A program made the position numbers and the translations under genes. The notes under the pieces are model-generated. The model was not told the origin of the DNA and did not search any database. It saw nothing but the letters and a program-made list of their open reading frames with translations. Below are positions 47,513-58,050 of a stretch of DNA of 64,000 nucleotides, piece by piece. The DNA comes from Symsagittifera roscoffensis (Eukaryota > Xenacoelomorpha > Acoela > Convolutidae): positions 42,287,430-42,351,429 of the forward strand of contig NC_087065.1 in NCBI RefSeq assembly GCF_963678635.1, in the 5' to 3' direction. Every line of letters begins with the position of its first letter. The first letter of the stretch is position 1.

Positions 47513-49556
47513 TTTCAAGAAGAAAGCCTTAGCAGACCAAAAATTTTAAAACGGCGAGTCTTCCTTGACTGCTATTATGAAGCGAAATCAAGCTGAACTA
47601 TGAGTTGACTGGGTCTTGTACTACTCAATACAATCTCTCATCATAAAATCTATGCCAAAATCACCCGGCTCGAGGTTTTTGACTTTGAAAATCGAGAAGC
47701 CGCAATTTTTGTCGGAAAGTCAGCGGTCGAGATTCAGATTTTAGTCGAGCACAAGGGCAACACACTCGGTTTTGACCAAGAAAGGCGAGACAAAGTTCGA
47801 GTACAGTCAAATTTTACTCGTTTTTATTAGCACAAATCAAAACATAGGTGTTGCAGAGTCGAAACATAATTCTTATTAAACTTTATTTCCCGACGTTTAT
47901 AAATAAATTGAAAGTGAAAAGCTGCTCAGAAAAAACCTTTGTCAGAAAAATGCAACCAGTGACAGTGGCAATATTTTGAGGAATTTTTTTGAGACCAAAG
48001 GATTATTAATTTTCAAACTTCAAGGAAAATGAAATAAACGTTTTTTTATTGATGCAATTAGTTTTTGTTGGCACAAAATTTTGTGAAATACGTGAGAATT
48101 AATGGTCAGTTTTTTTCTTGATTTTTTATAGCAATAAAATAACTAAATCTCAGATACTTTTACTACTGCTTCATAAAATTATCGGATTATGACTGTTCGA
48201 CTGTTTAAAAATGAAAATAAAAACCAGAAAATGAAAAGGACGGGAGATACAGCGTAGTTTGACAAATTTCTGCATATTTTCATCAAATTTCAGATATCGT
48301 AGGTGGTCTTTGCATGTTTCATTGTTTCCTGGTGCCTTTGATTGAACAAGTGCCAAAAATCAACTTGGCTCTTTGCTTTTGAAAAAAGTATACAAGTTCA
48401 AGAAAACCCAGATACATCAAGCGACAAAACGAAACAGAGAGTCTTATTTTAAGGAGAAAAGATCTAGTCATACAATATTCATAAGTTTTTGAGCAATGAG
48501 TTCGATTGAATTCTCCAGGTATTTGTTTTGTATTGGTATCAAAATTGGTGTCCTCCCATCAGAAGAAGATAAAAAAAGTTATGAAAAAAAGCTAATGATA
48601 AATTTGCATATAGATAGTAATTACTTAGCATTTTTCTAAAAAATTTATAACAAATATTTCAATTACTGGCAAAGCCATTAAGCGTTATTTGGGTCGATAT
48701 AACTGAAACTTGTGATTGATTTTTTTTGTTTCTAAAAAATGTAAGTCACACAGTTTCCATTTTCGAGAATTGCAACACTAGCTTTTTTTGAAAGAAAACA
48801 AAATATGGCAAAAAAGAAACCAAAAAATCCAATTCTTAAGTTTGTACTTCAGTTTGTATTTTTGAGGATTGTACCTTCAAGCAATTTTATCAGCCACTGT
48901 GGTCAATGCTCTTCTGAGTTTTTTGAAGTTAATCGCTGAGCAAAGATTGGAAAACGGAGAGTATTCCGTGACTGCTACGCAGCGAAGTCAAAGTGAAATA
49001 TGGGTTTTTATCAGGGGCGGATCTAGGATTTTCTCGAGGGGGGTGGGTCGGCCAATTTTTCATGAGGTTTTTCATGAGGTGAAACATTTAAAAACACGGA
49101 AAGTGGAACCTAGTCAAAGAAGAAATTTCATCTTCCTCAATTGCCCGATAAAAGACGTTTTCAAAATAGCGCAAACAGAATACACCAGTAGTGGTGACAA
49201 CCAAGTGAACTCATTTCATAGAACTCTATGCTTAGTAAGGCAGGCAGTTGTTGACTGTTATCAGGTATTCAGCAGACATCAGATTTCCCACGATCTGGAT
49301 AGACGAAGTCATCTTTCGGGGCTAGCCAAATTGGAGAAAATTAGGTACTGTTTCTCCGACTAATTCAAGATACTTGAACAAATCTGTTGTTTTAATTTTT
49401 GGCCTTGAAATCAAACAATCTGCTGAATATTTGACGATGAATCTCCCGCCTTGCATCAGAGAAAACATGGAAAAAAACATTTCTCTCAACCGATAAAAGC
49501 TGCAGAGCCAGAGCGCCTAACGTTCTATCAGTTGCATCAACTCATTGTTTGAAAGG
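47513..49556. other. A+T-rich DNA flanking the satellite, with a diverged internal repeat
   Basis: No convincing gene. Positions about 47,500-47,620 resemble 48,885-49,010: agccact, then a gap, then aaaacggcgagtcttccttg against aaaacggagagtattccgtg, then gaagcgaaatcaagctgaac against cagcgaagtcaaagtgaaat. The second site includes ttttatcagccactgtggtca, which looks like part of a satellite monomer. A 164-codon plus-strand frame at 48,869-49,363 spans this repeat and a ggggcggatctaggattttc motif. That motif is of the kind seen in dispersed repeats of many invertebrate genomes, so I do not call a gene there. Confidence 0.5.
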
Positions 49557-50683
49557 TACCCGGGTTGACCTCCATACACCGAAAATGCTTATCATACAAT
49601 TAAATACAACAAAAATCGTTATCATACAACTCCATACATCAAGTGTATGGAGAAAATGCTTGTCATACAATTTTCATTCATTTTCGAAAAACAATAGAAT
49701 CTAAAAACTACATATTTTCTGCGGCTTTTTGAGAACAGGCTGGTAACGGAAAAAACTGACTTGCCATCGAGAGCCTTACCATACATGAGAAATTGTATGG
49801 CAAGCATTTTTTTTTTAAATGCTTACCATACAATTTCCATAAATGAAAATTGTATGGCAAGCATTTATGCCATAAGGGACAATTTTTTCAAAACTTTTTG
49901 CAAACCAGTTTTTGGAAAATTCAAATGAATTGGTAGCAATTTTTTCAAAAGATGAGAACAAAATGCGAAAACAAATCGGTTCAAATCCAAGTAAAGGAGA
50001 AGCAATCAAGAACGAAAAAATAGAAATTTTTGCTTTAGTTTTAATTTCTTTGCAATCTGTTTATAGCTATCGTAAGAACAGTAATTATATTATTCATAAT
50101 GTTCTTTTTTTGGAAGAAATATATTTGTTGATGTCAGAATTAGTGAATTCACGATGTGATTACCGAACTGCAGGAGGTTTGCCGGAGACAGTTTACACAG
50201 ATATAAAGTTTTTTTAAAAAAAATAAAGGTTTTTTTAAAATTTTTATTGAGGTAACCCCCTCTCCAGTTTTGCCCCCTTAAGATCAGATTAAGACCCTGC
50301 TGCAACTTAAAGAATTGAGAAGATTTCCCGTAGAAAATTAAGAAACTGAGGTTACAACTTCTAAAAAAAACTTTTTTTCTCAGGTTTTCTCTAATCAGAG
50401 ATTGCACGGCTTATTAGATGGGCTTTACTGTAATTTTTGCCTTGTTTGAAAAAACAATTTTCCGAAAACTGTTTGTCATACAATTTTCATAAATGACCAA
50501 ATTTTAACCATGTAATTTCCATATATGGCAAAATGTTAGTCAAACAATGTCCTTTTATGGGAAAAAATTTATTATAGAGATTTCATACAAATTTCGGTAC
50601 GTATGGAAATGTATGGAATTATATGACAAGAAATTTTCCATTTATGAGAATTGTATGACAAGCATTTTTAGTCAACCCAGGTA
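49557..50683. mobile_element. Nonautonomous inverted-repeat element 1 (TIR CCCGGGTTGAC)
   Basis: The ends are TACCCGGGTTGAC at 49,557-49,569 and GTCAACCCAGGTA at 50,671-50,683, an inverted repeat of about 11-13 bp with one mismatch. The flanking TA may be a 2-bp target duplication or part of the repeat; being self-complementary it cannot decide. The interior is rich in palindromic words such as atgcttaccatacaatttcc and its complement (49,775-49,870, 50,465-50,665). No transposase frame is seen. The central 49,900-50,450 is unrelated A+T-rich sequence. Confidence 0.65.
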
Positions 50684-52831
50684 TGTAGCAAGTTAGGATT
50701 TGTGATTATTTTCTTCCCACGCAAACTCAGGAATCACATATGATCGTGGGTGTCTGTGATGTAGCCTTGTAATGCAATAACACTTTTTCTCCACTGCAAC
50801 GAAACATTCCAAAATCTTGAGATGATTTTTAAAAGCACATTCAATTTTTGGGCTTTTCTGTTTGGAAATTTTTGCAATCAGATCAATATCTGCGTTTCTG
50901 CAGCAACTGACTATTTATTTTTTTCTGAATACTAATAAAGTATGGATGGTAAATTTTGGTGCGATAGTCTAACAAATGCGGGCAGTTTCCTTGTTGTGCG
51001 TGTTTTTGAAGCTGAAAGTTTTTTAACTATTTAAATTTAAGATCAAGCAAGTTCTAGCATTTCAAAGCCAAACTAGGTAAGTGGATTCCACACGAAAATA
51101 CTGTAAATTAAATTTCGTTGACTTATGATTTTGTCCGCGGATTCTGCAACAAGCAAATATATCTAGTTGTTCAGGACTCTGCAAATGTAAGCGGATTCCA
51201 TAACCTGTGATCGGATTCCGCAAATGTGAGGGGATTTCAAAAGTTATAAGCGGCTTCTGCAAATGTACATCGATTCCGCAAAAGTATAATGCATATTTTA
51301 ATGTAAGCGGACTCCACAAGTCTAAAAGTATTCCGCATATATGTAAACTATAATGTAATGAGATTTTATTTAATTTTATATCACGAAAACTGTTCTAGGT
51401 TCCGCAAACATTGCTCCGGATTCCGCAAATTTGCTTGTTTTTGGAGTAGTTTTGAGCAATTTAGTGTTTTATATAATTGCTCGTGGAATCCAAAACAGCA
51501 AAGAAGATTAAGAAAAATAGCAATGTTGCAGTTCAGCTACAAATCTGTTTTCAGCCTGTTAGAGCCTGTTACGGAATCTGCCAACCATTCACAAAAGACT
51601 CAGTCTAGAATAATTTAATTTAAAAAAACGGTCAAAACCGATCCAATTTTGGTTGAAAGAGGCAACTTTTTTTCTGATCGAGGCGTTCAAAATGAGTTTT
51701 CGAACCAGGATAGCTGACGGCAAATGAATGAGAAAGACAGTTTGCAGCAGTGAAATCTATCAATTTACCCCTTCTTACAAAAAACGCAGTTCGTGCATTT
51801 AAGGCAGTTTTTTTAAATTAGTTTTCTTTTTTATAAGACAACAAGACGGCTGGAAACAGAGTGAGCCTTGAATGTTCTGACTGTATTTTAACATCAATAA
51901 AAAGATTTTTGGTAAAAATATGTTGAAAAATGTGCGAAAACAATCAAACGTTTTTATTTTTTTTTTCATATTAACACCCCAAACGCTACTTAAAAAGCGA
52001 AATGATAATTTACTTGCGTTTGGTATTGTTTTATCAAGTGCCAGTTGCTTACCTCAACCCAAAATTCAGTAATTTACTTCGCCGTTACGGTTTAATGTGA
52101 CAAAAAGTGAGTGTTAATTATCTCAGTTTGAATAATAGTGGTCAAAATAGCCCAAAATTCAATCCGCTTTTATTTTAAAACAATTGATCGCAAGCGGAAA
52201 TTATTTTCAGTTGACGAGCTTTGGAAATTAACTTCTCACAATTGTTGTAAATCCGCAAAAATTGCTATTTAAAAAACCACCCTAAGCACAAACTTTTGTC
52301 TCAATTTTTTCAAAATTGGGAGTTGAAAAAGCCCCGGTTGTTTTGTATCAACTTCTGTGTTTGAGATGCATCAACGGAAGAGAACCAATGGAGGAATATA
52401 TATGCTTGGGGTGGTTTTTTATTCAAACCAACTTCCAATCGAACATTTTTTGAGTGGCGGATCGATTCACGATTAATTTCTTGCTCCTGAAAAAGTACTG
52501 TCAAAAATTTTTGTGTGGCAATGTTCAAATTGAATTGAAATTGATCCAAATTGAATTGAGGCAAGTTAATCGGTCGTATTAATTCCATAAGTTTAAACCT
52601 TTTTATATATCGAAAAAAATTTGAAACCAATTAAAGGACAGTCGGAATATTCAGTGCTTTGATTTGATACGCGAGCAGTTTTGTTTCGTTTTTAAATAGC
52701 CGTAAAACGCAACATGGAAAATCTTCGCCGAGGAGTTTTTAGCATGGAAAAGTTTCGTTATACTGAAGTACGCGTTTTTTTTTATTTGCATAAACTTCAA
52801 TTCAAGCAAAGTAATTTTGTATGTACGGAGC
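50684..52831. other. Intergenic DNA with a GATTCCGCAAA motif cluster at 51,070-51,530
   Basis: Between the two inverted-repeat elements the only visible structure is about ten imperfect copies of a short word like gcggattccgcaaatgt at 51,070-51,345 and again at 51,407-51,440. This is followed by a segment (51,480-51,530, ggaatccaaaacagcaaaga) whose reverse complement recurs at 63,940-63,990. The rest (51,620-52,830) is A+T-rich, with only short frames that lack motifs. Confidence 0.55.
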
Positions 52832-53446
52832 ATCCCGGGTTGACAAAAAATGCTTATCATACAATTTTCATATATGAAAAAAATGCTTATCATACTCTTT
52901 CATACAATTTCATAGAGTAAAAGTGTATGTATGAAAATAGCAAAATAAACACTTTTTTCATATATGAAATTGTATGATAACCATTTTTTCCATACTTTGA
53001 AATTGTATGATAAGCATTTTTTTCATAAATGAAAATTCAAAAAAATTTTGTTTCGAAATTTCGTGTTTCAACCGAAACAGTAACCAAGGATTTTTTGTCA
53101 TGAGAAAACCCAGTGTAACCTCAAATTTTTTTTTGTTTTTGAAAAAAATGCATATCATACAATTTTCATATATGAAAACTTTATGATAAGCATTTTTCTG
53201 ACAGAAATTAAATTTATGTTTTTGATTGTCAATATGCCCTCTATCATAGATATACTTATTTAAATCTATTTAAAGTTACCCAGACACGTTTTTTGGTGAT
53301 TTTTGAAAATTTTATTTTTTCTATGATGAAATGACTATTTTATAATTTTCATACATGATAATTGTATGATAAGCATTTTTTCCATTGACTTCATATATGA
53401 AACTGTATGATAAGCATTTTTCTTCTATGGAACGTCAACCCGGGAT
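52832..53446. mobile_element. Nonautonomous inverted-repeat element 2 (TIR CCCGGGTTGAC)
   Basis: The ends are ATCCCGGGTTGAC at 52,832-52,844 and GTCAACCCGGGAT at 53,434-53,446, a perfect 13-bp inverted repeat that shares its core with element 1. The outermost AT may be target-site sequence. Inside, the unit aaatgcttatcatacaattt and its inverse aattgtatgataagcattt recur many times in both orientations, often joined at catatatg, so the whole element can fold into several hairpins. No coding sequence is present. The shared TIR with element 1 but different length and interior suggests one transposase mobilised both. Confidence 0.7.
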
Positions 53447-54039
53447 GTCAAGTTGTTCGTCGAAAATCTATTCGAGTTAGTTTATGTTTAGCATGCATAT
53501 TCTATCTATGTTCCTCGGTCAAGCAAGTTCTAAACTGAAACATTTATGATACATTTTACATTTTCGGCTTAAGTAATCAAAATACACTAGTTTTTGGCCA
53601 ATGTGGCTGAAGAGTGAAATTGAGCAACTGGATCCGAGCAAATTTAAGGCAAGTACGAGAGAGTCAATAAAATGCCCTATAAGCGACTATTTGGTTCGGA
53701 ATTTTTTGAAAGTTTTAGACAATTTTCTCGATTAATTTTAATCATTCATCAGAACTTGAAAGTAAGGGGAAAATAAGACAGGGCTAGATTTGATAATCAG
53801 ACAATATTTTGCTATTTGTTTTAACTGTAATTTTGATAAGGGTCATCCTTATTACAAGACATTCAAAACTGTTGATACATACTAAATCTGAGCCCGCCTA
53901 AAGTTATCTGTGACAACAAACTTGCCGAAGACACATTTGAGCCTTGTTTTAAGACTGGAAGTCTCGCCTATTTGAAGAAATCTCAAATCTCCTAGATTAC
54001 TACTGTGAAGAACAAATGCAAAGTTAATGTTAATTTTTG
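53447..54039. other. Spacer downstream of the FMO gene
   Basis: A+T-rich sequence between inverted-repeat element 2 and the FMO stop codon. It should contain the FMO 3-prime UTR on the minus strand, but I cannot assign a poly(A) signal with certainty. No other gene is seen. Confidence 0.45.
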
Positions 54040-56703
54040 TCAATAGTTCATAAATGAAACAGCTTTGTGATGCTTCTGATACCGTTCTAAGGCACCGGGC
54101 CACGAATGAGGTCCGACCAATCGAAACCCAAAGGGCATATGGGCTCCAAAGGTTAATTTAAACACCAAACTTAAACTGCGATATTGCAATAAAATTTTCC
54201 ACGCTGAAGGATAACACCCAACCTGTTGGGCTAAAAAGTCCTGATAGAGGATTGAAGGATGTCGCATTAGTGCACTGTCGCTTTGATTAGTTTTTTGTCT
54301 CCTGTTGTTCACAAACCATTTTTCCATCTGAGTGACACTAGGTAGTCTGGCTTGTTTTAGAAAAACTGATACCGCCCATCTGGATTGTAGTTCCTAAAAA
54401 AATAATAATATATATTGCCCAAAAACAAACCCCGTCTCCTCGCGACTCCGATTGCCCAAATGCCTACATTTTTACGCTCTTTTGGCAAACAACCTTTCAT
54501 TTTATCTCCTGACTTTTTTTGTAACGATATATACTATTTTTGATAAAAGAGTGCGTACTCTCTCTAGAAAACTTTTTGATGATAATATACCAAAAAATGA
54601 TCTGTCAACGGTATCTGATCATTTTTTACCTTGATACAACTTTTCATAAAAAAGCAGCCATGTTTTTCAAAACCATTTTAAGCGGCTTAATTAAAAATAA
54701 ACAAATACAGCAAAAAAAACTCTGTAAAAATGATAAATTACAAGTTGAGACTAACTTGGATTGTTTGTATTGAGCCATCTGCAGAAATTGCACCAATAAC
54801 AGCCAAACTATCTCCATACTGCTCACTTTTTATTGGCCAAACATTCTGATACAGCTTTGTCTCTCTGAAAGTCGGCCCACCGAAAACAGTTTCGTCCATT
54901 AAACTGAAATCGCAATTGTAACCAGTTGCGCAAATGACAGTATCGACGTCCTTCAAAACTTTTCCGTCTGCGAAATGGACATCGTTTCCTTCGAAGAACG
55001 CAATTCCTTCGCTGATGAATTTTACTCGACCGTTTCCAACCAATAGTGGCAAGTCATCATTAACCATGATGTCATTACTTTCCACAAACGAATACTTCGG
55101 ATTAAACCCAAAACCGTTTTGATTCAATAGTGAGTTTGCAATTTTCCTTCCAAAAAATTCTAGGAGACTTTTAGGAAGGAATTTGTTCAAATAGTAACCA
55201 AATCTGTTCATGGTAATGTCAACGTAGGTGCATTTGCCCGGGTGCCAATATCTGAAATGATTCTAGTTTAAATTACGAGATGTTTAATTGCAACGTAACT
55301 GAAAGTTTTACCTGAATTATAAATTAATAAAACGCAAGAAATCCGAAAAAACTCCTAAATTTTATAAGCTTCAACCGGAGACCGGAGTTATTTCTCGGTT
55401 TAAGGTCGCCGGTGGTTAACCGGCTTTAAATTTCGTATAGATTCCTACCCTCTGTTGGCAAGCTCGCAACACGTTGGCGCGACTACGGCGGTCACTATTA
55501 TTGGCTGAATTGTCTCTGGCTGAATTGTCTGCATATTTTGGCTGAATTGTCTGAATTCCAAATCGGCTGAATTGTCTTTGGCCGAATTGTCTGGACGCGG
55601 AATTCGATATGCCGATTCCACAAAAAGTGATTGATTTTGAAAAAAAAAAAACAATTAGTGTTCATTGAAACTTTCACCACTTCTCGACTACGGGGAAAAA
55701 ATTGATATTTAAACTAAAAGCTTGATGGCCAAAAATGTAATAAGTGGACTGACCTTGGGACTACCCACAGACCTTTTCTGCTGCTGAGGTGTACCACCTG
55801 AGAACAACACCTGCTCACTTCAGACACTATGTCTCCAGCCGAGTTTCCTAGCAAAAAAATAACATTTACAAACAACAGCAGCAACAAAAAAAGATAGTTA
55901 TAGAGCGTTAACATAAACAAAGGCAAAGCTGTAAGCATCAAACTTTTCTTTGGTTTCCTTTTTTGACGTTTTGCTCTAAAAACTGTATCTTCAGTCATAT
56001 TTCATGACAAAAATAGCTGTTTCGCAGTGGAAATTGCTAAGATGACACCAAAGTTGATAATAAAATTCTCCATGAGTACAACAGGTTAAAAATTTCGAAC
56101 TATCTCCTTACCAGCTCCGATAACTAGCACTCTCTGGTCTCTGTAATCACATCCATCTCGGAACAAGTTTGAGTGAACAATCTCTCCCTTAAAGGACTCC
56201 ATGCCCCTCCATTGAGGAATAAATGGCCGTCTCATAATTCCCGTGGACACCATAACATAGTCGAATGCAATATCATCGCGAGGACTTCTTTCATAGTCAC
56301 CATGGTCTGTTTTGGCAACATATTGGGTTTCTACAATCCAGTTTTTATTTGCATAATCGTAATGTACTTTGGTAACTTCGACGTTGAAATTTATGAACTG
56401 TTTTAACGAAAAGTGCTCAGCATAGCTATCCAAGTAATCCCAAACATGTTCATGTGATGGAAAGATTGGACTGTTTTCTGGAAAAGGGTAATCACTGAAT
56501 GCCATAAAATTAGCAGGAGTGTTAGCGGTCAGGTTTTTATAAGAAGCTGAACCTTGTTTGTAGCGCAGTTGGTCCGAATAGAACCACAGACCTCCAATCT
56601 CATCGCTTGTTTCAAAACAAGTAGGCTGAAGACCATTTTCGAGGCAAGTCTTAACTGCAACTAAGCCAGCGGTTCCCGCTCCAATAACGCAAACAGATGA
56701 CAT
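54040..56703 (-). CDS. FMO: Flavin-containing monooxygenase (FMO), four exons, 511 residues
   Basis: FMOs use FAD, NADPH and O2 to oxygenate soft nucleophiles (N or S atoms) of xenobiotics and metabolites, usually at the ER membrane. The exons I infer are 56703-56112, 55847-55754, 55251-54756 and 54393-54040. All junctions have GT donors and AG acceptors, phases are 1, 2 and 0, and the joined length is 1,536 bp including a TGA stop. The FAD-binding motif VIGAGTAGL is at residues 6-14, the FMO signature FKGEIVHSNLF (FxGxxxHxxx[YF]) at 171-181, and the NADPH motif VIGAGNSAGD, split by intron 1, at 194-203. The ATGY motif (VICATGYNCDF) is near 337-340, and the C-terminal GFRLVGPHSWPGA block lies in exon 4. 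The length is close to the usual 530 or so. No hydrophobic C-terminal anchor is obvious. The start is the first ATG directly before the FAD motif. No frameshift or stop: it looks functional. The subfamily is not resolved. Confidence 0.95.
55503..55592. repeat. GGCTGAATTGTCT minisatellite in FMO intron 2
   Basis: Five copies of the 13-bp word (the last is ggccgaattgtct) start at 55,503, 55,518, 55,540, 55,565 and 55,580, separated by 2 to 12 bp. It sits in the 502-bp second intron (55,252-55,753). All copies have the same orientation. Confidence 0.8.
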
Positions 56704-57785
56704 TCAAGAAAGAGAGTTTTCTGAAATCATTCAATGGTTATTCGGAGATAAGTTTGAAGTAACTTTTGAACTTATGCAAGTTTGATCAAAATGAAACGAG
56801 GTTGATCAAACCAAGATGCTATAGAGAATTGAGAATATATGTGAAAGTATTTTACATTGCGATAAAGATTGAAACTCAAAAGATGGTTTTCGAAAGCGGG
56901 GACGAAATGTTTGAGTGTATATTTTATCATAATCATTTTTAGAGGAAAATCCATCCCTTGCCAAAGTTTCTGAACAAAATCTGTTCATCCCAAAACGCGG
57001 CTTATCATAGCACCTTTCGAAAATTATCAAAGCACGTCTCTCGGGAATTTTATGCCAAATTAGTTGAAGTTTGAGCCAAAAAATCAGCGGATCCGGAAAC
57101 TGAATTCTTGAAAACTATTCGTGGAATAAGAAAAAATTTGAAAAAATCGCTACATCCATGGATAACTGCCGACCTGTGTGCCGAAAATATTGAGCGCTTT
57201 CTGGCAATGCTGCCCTGATCATGGCTGTTTTCGGGTTGTTCTCTAGCAATACTCCCATTTTTGAAAACCCTATTGGATTGTTTTGCAACCCCATTTTCTC
57301 TCCTCAGTAGTCCCCGGGGTAAAAGTTGCGACTGAATTGAACTCATATACAGAGAGGTATTGCCAGAAAGAGCTGGATTGTTCGGAAAATGATTGATGAA
57401 AAGGTTTTATTTTGCTAAACAAGATAAAAATGTTGAGGTCTGTCTCTCCGAAAATCAAAAAGTTAAGTTATAATTGATTAAAAATGAATAAAATTGTTAC
57501 TATTTTTAAATGTAATTATATCCAGTTTTAATCGATTATAATTGATTATTATCAAAGATATTTGATTCCATTTAAATTTTTTGATAATAATTTAATCAAA
57601 TAATCAAAAAAAATTTTCTACAACTTTAGTAATTAAAAACCAATAAACCGCATCTTATCCCAGAAACTTTGGTGAAGTTAGAACTGATTATAAATGCATC
57701 ACAAAGAAAGTACTTGTCTGTTTTTCAAATCAATTTATCGAAATTTAACTCAAATTTAAATAAAAAAGAAAGCTTAAAACAATTT
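56704..57785. other. Upstream flank of FMO, no gene seen
   Basis: Contains the FMO promoter region on the minus strand, without an evident TATA box at a firm distance. A 98-codon minus frame at 57,346-57,050 has no recognisable motif. Positions 57,460-57,620 are extremely A+T-rich with repeated taattgatta words. Confidence 0.45.
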
Positions 57786-58050
57786 AAAAACTAAAACCTT
57801 CGGCATGCAAAAGATCTAGAAGACTAATTTAAGAAAAAAGTAGACGCTGGTTAAAACACATCGCGACGGTGTACAAGTGTAATGTTCGTTGGATTCTTGA
57901 AAAAGATGATTATATATTAATATATAATCATCTTTTTCAATACTACAACGAACACTACACTTTTGCATCGTCAGTATGTGTTTTAACCAGCATCTACTTT
58001 TCGTAATTCAGGCTTCCAGATCTTTTGCATGCCGAATGTTTTATTTTTTT
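57786..58050. mobile_element. Fold-back (hairpin) element
   Basis: A large palindrome centred at about 57,918/57,919. The core 57,897-57,940 is a perfect 44-base palindrome (22 + 22: ttgaaaaagatgattatata and complement). Outward, the arms continue with few mismatches: agtgtaatgttcgttg, ggttaaaacacat, aaaagtagacgct and ttcggcatgcaaaagatct each have an inverted partner. Arms are about 130 bp. No coding capacity. This is the structure of a fold-back MITE or a hairpin RNA source. Confidence 0.8.

Noticed and set aside
48869-49363. 164-codon plus-strand frame as a gene
   Set aside because: It spans a sequence repeated at 47.5 kb and a widespread ggggcggatctagg-type repeat motif. No domain is recognisable.
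54738-54755. End of the exon 3 frame (VSLNL and stop) as the natural FMO C-terminus
   Set aside because: A GT donor at 54,755 and an AG acceptor before 54,393 restore the conserved C-terminal part of FMO. The extra residues are read-through into intron 3.
57050-57346. 98-codon minus-strand frame upstream of FMO
   Set aside because: No motif, no splice partner, and composition like the flanking noncoding DNA.
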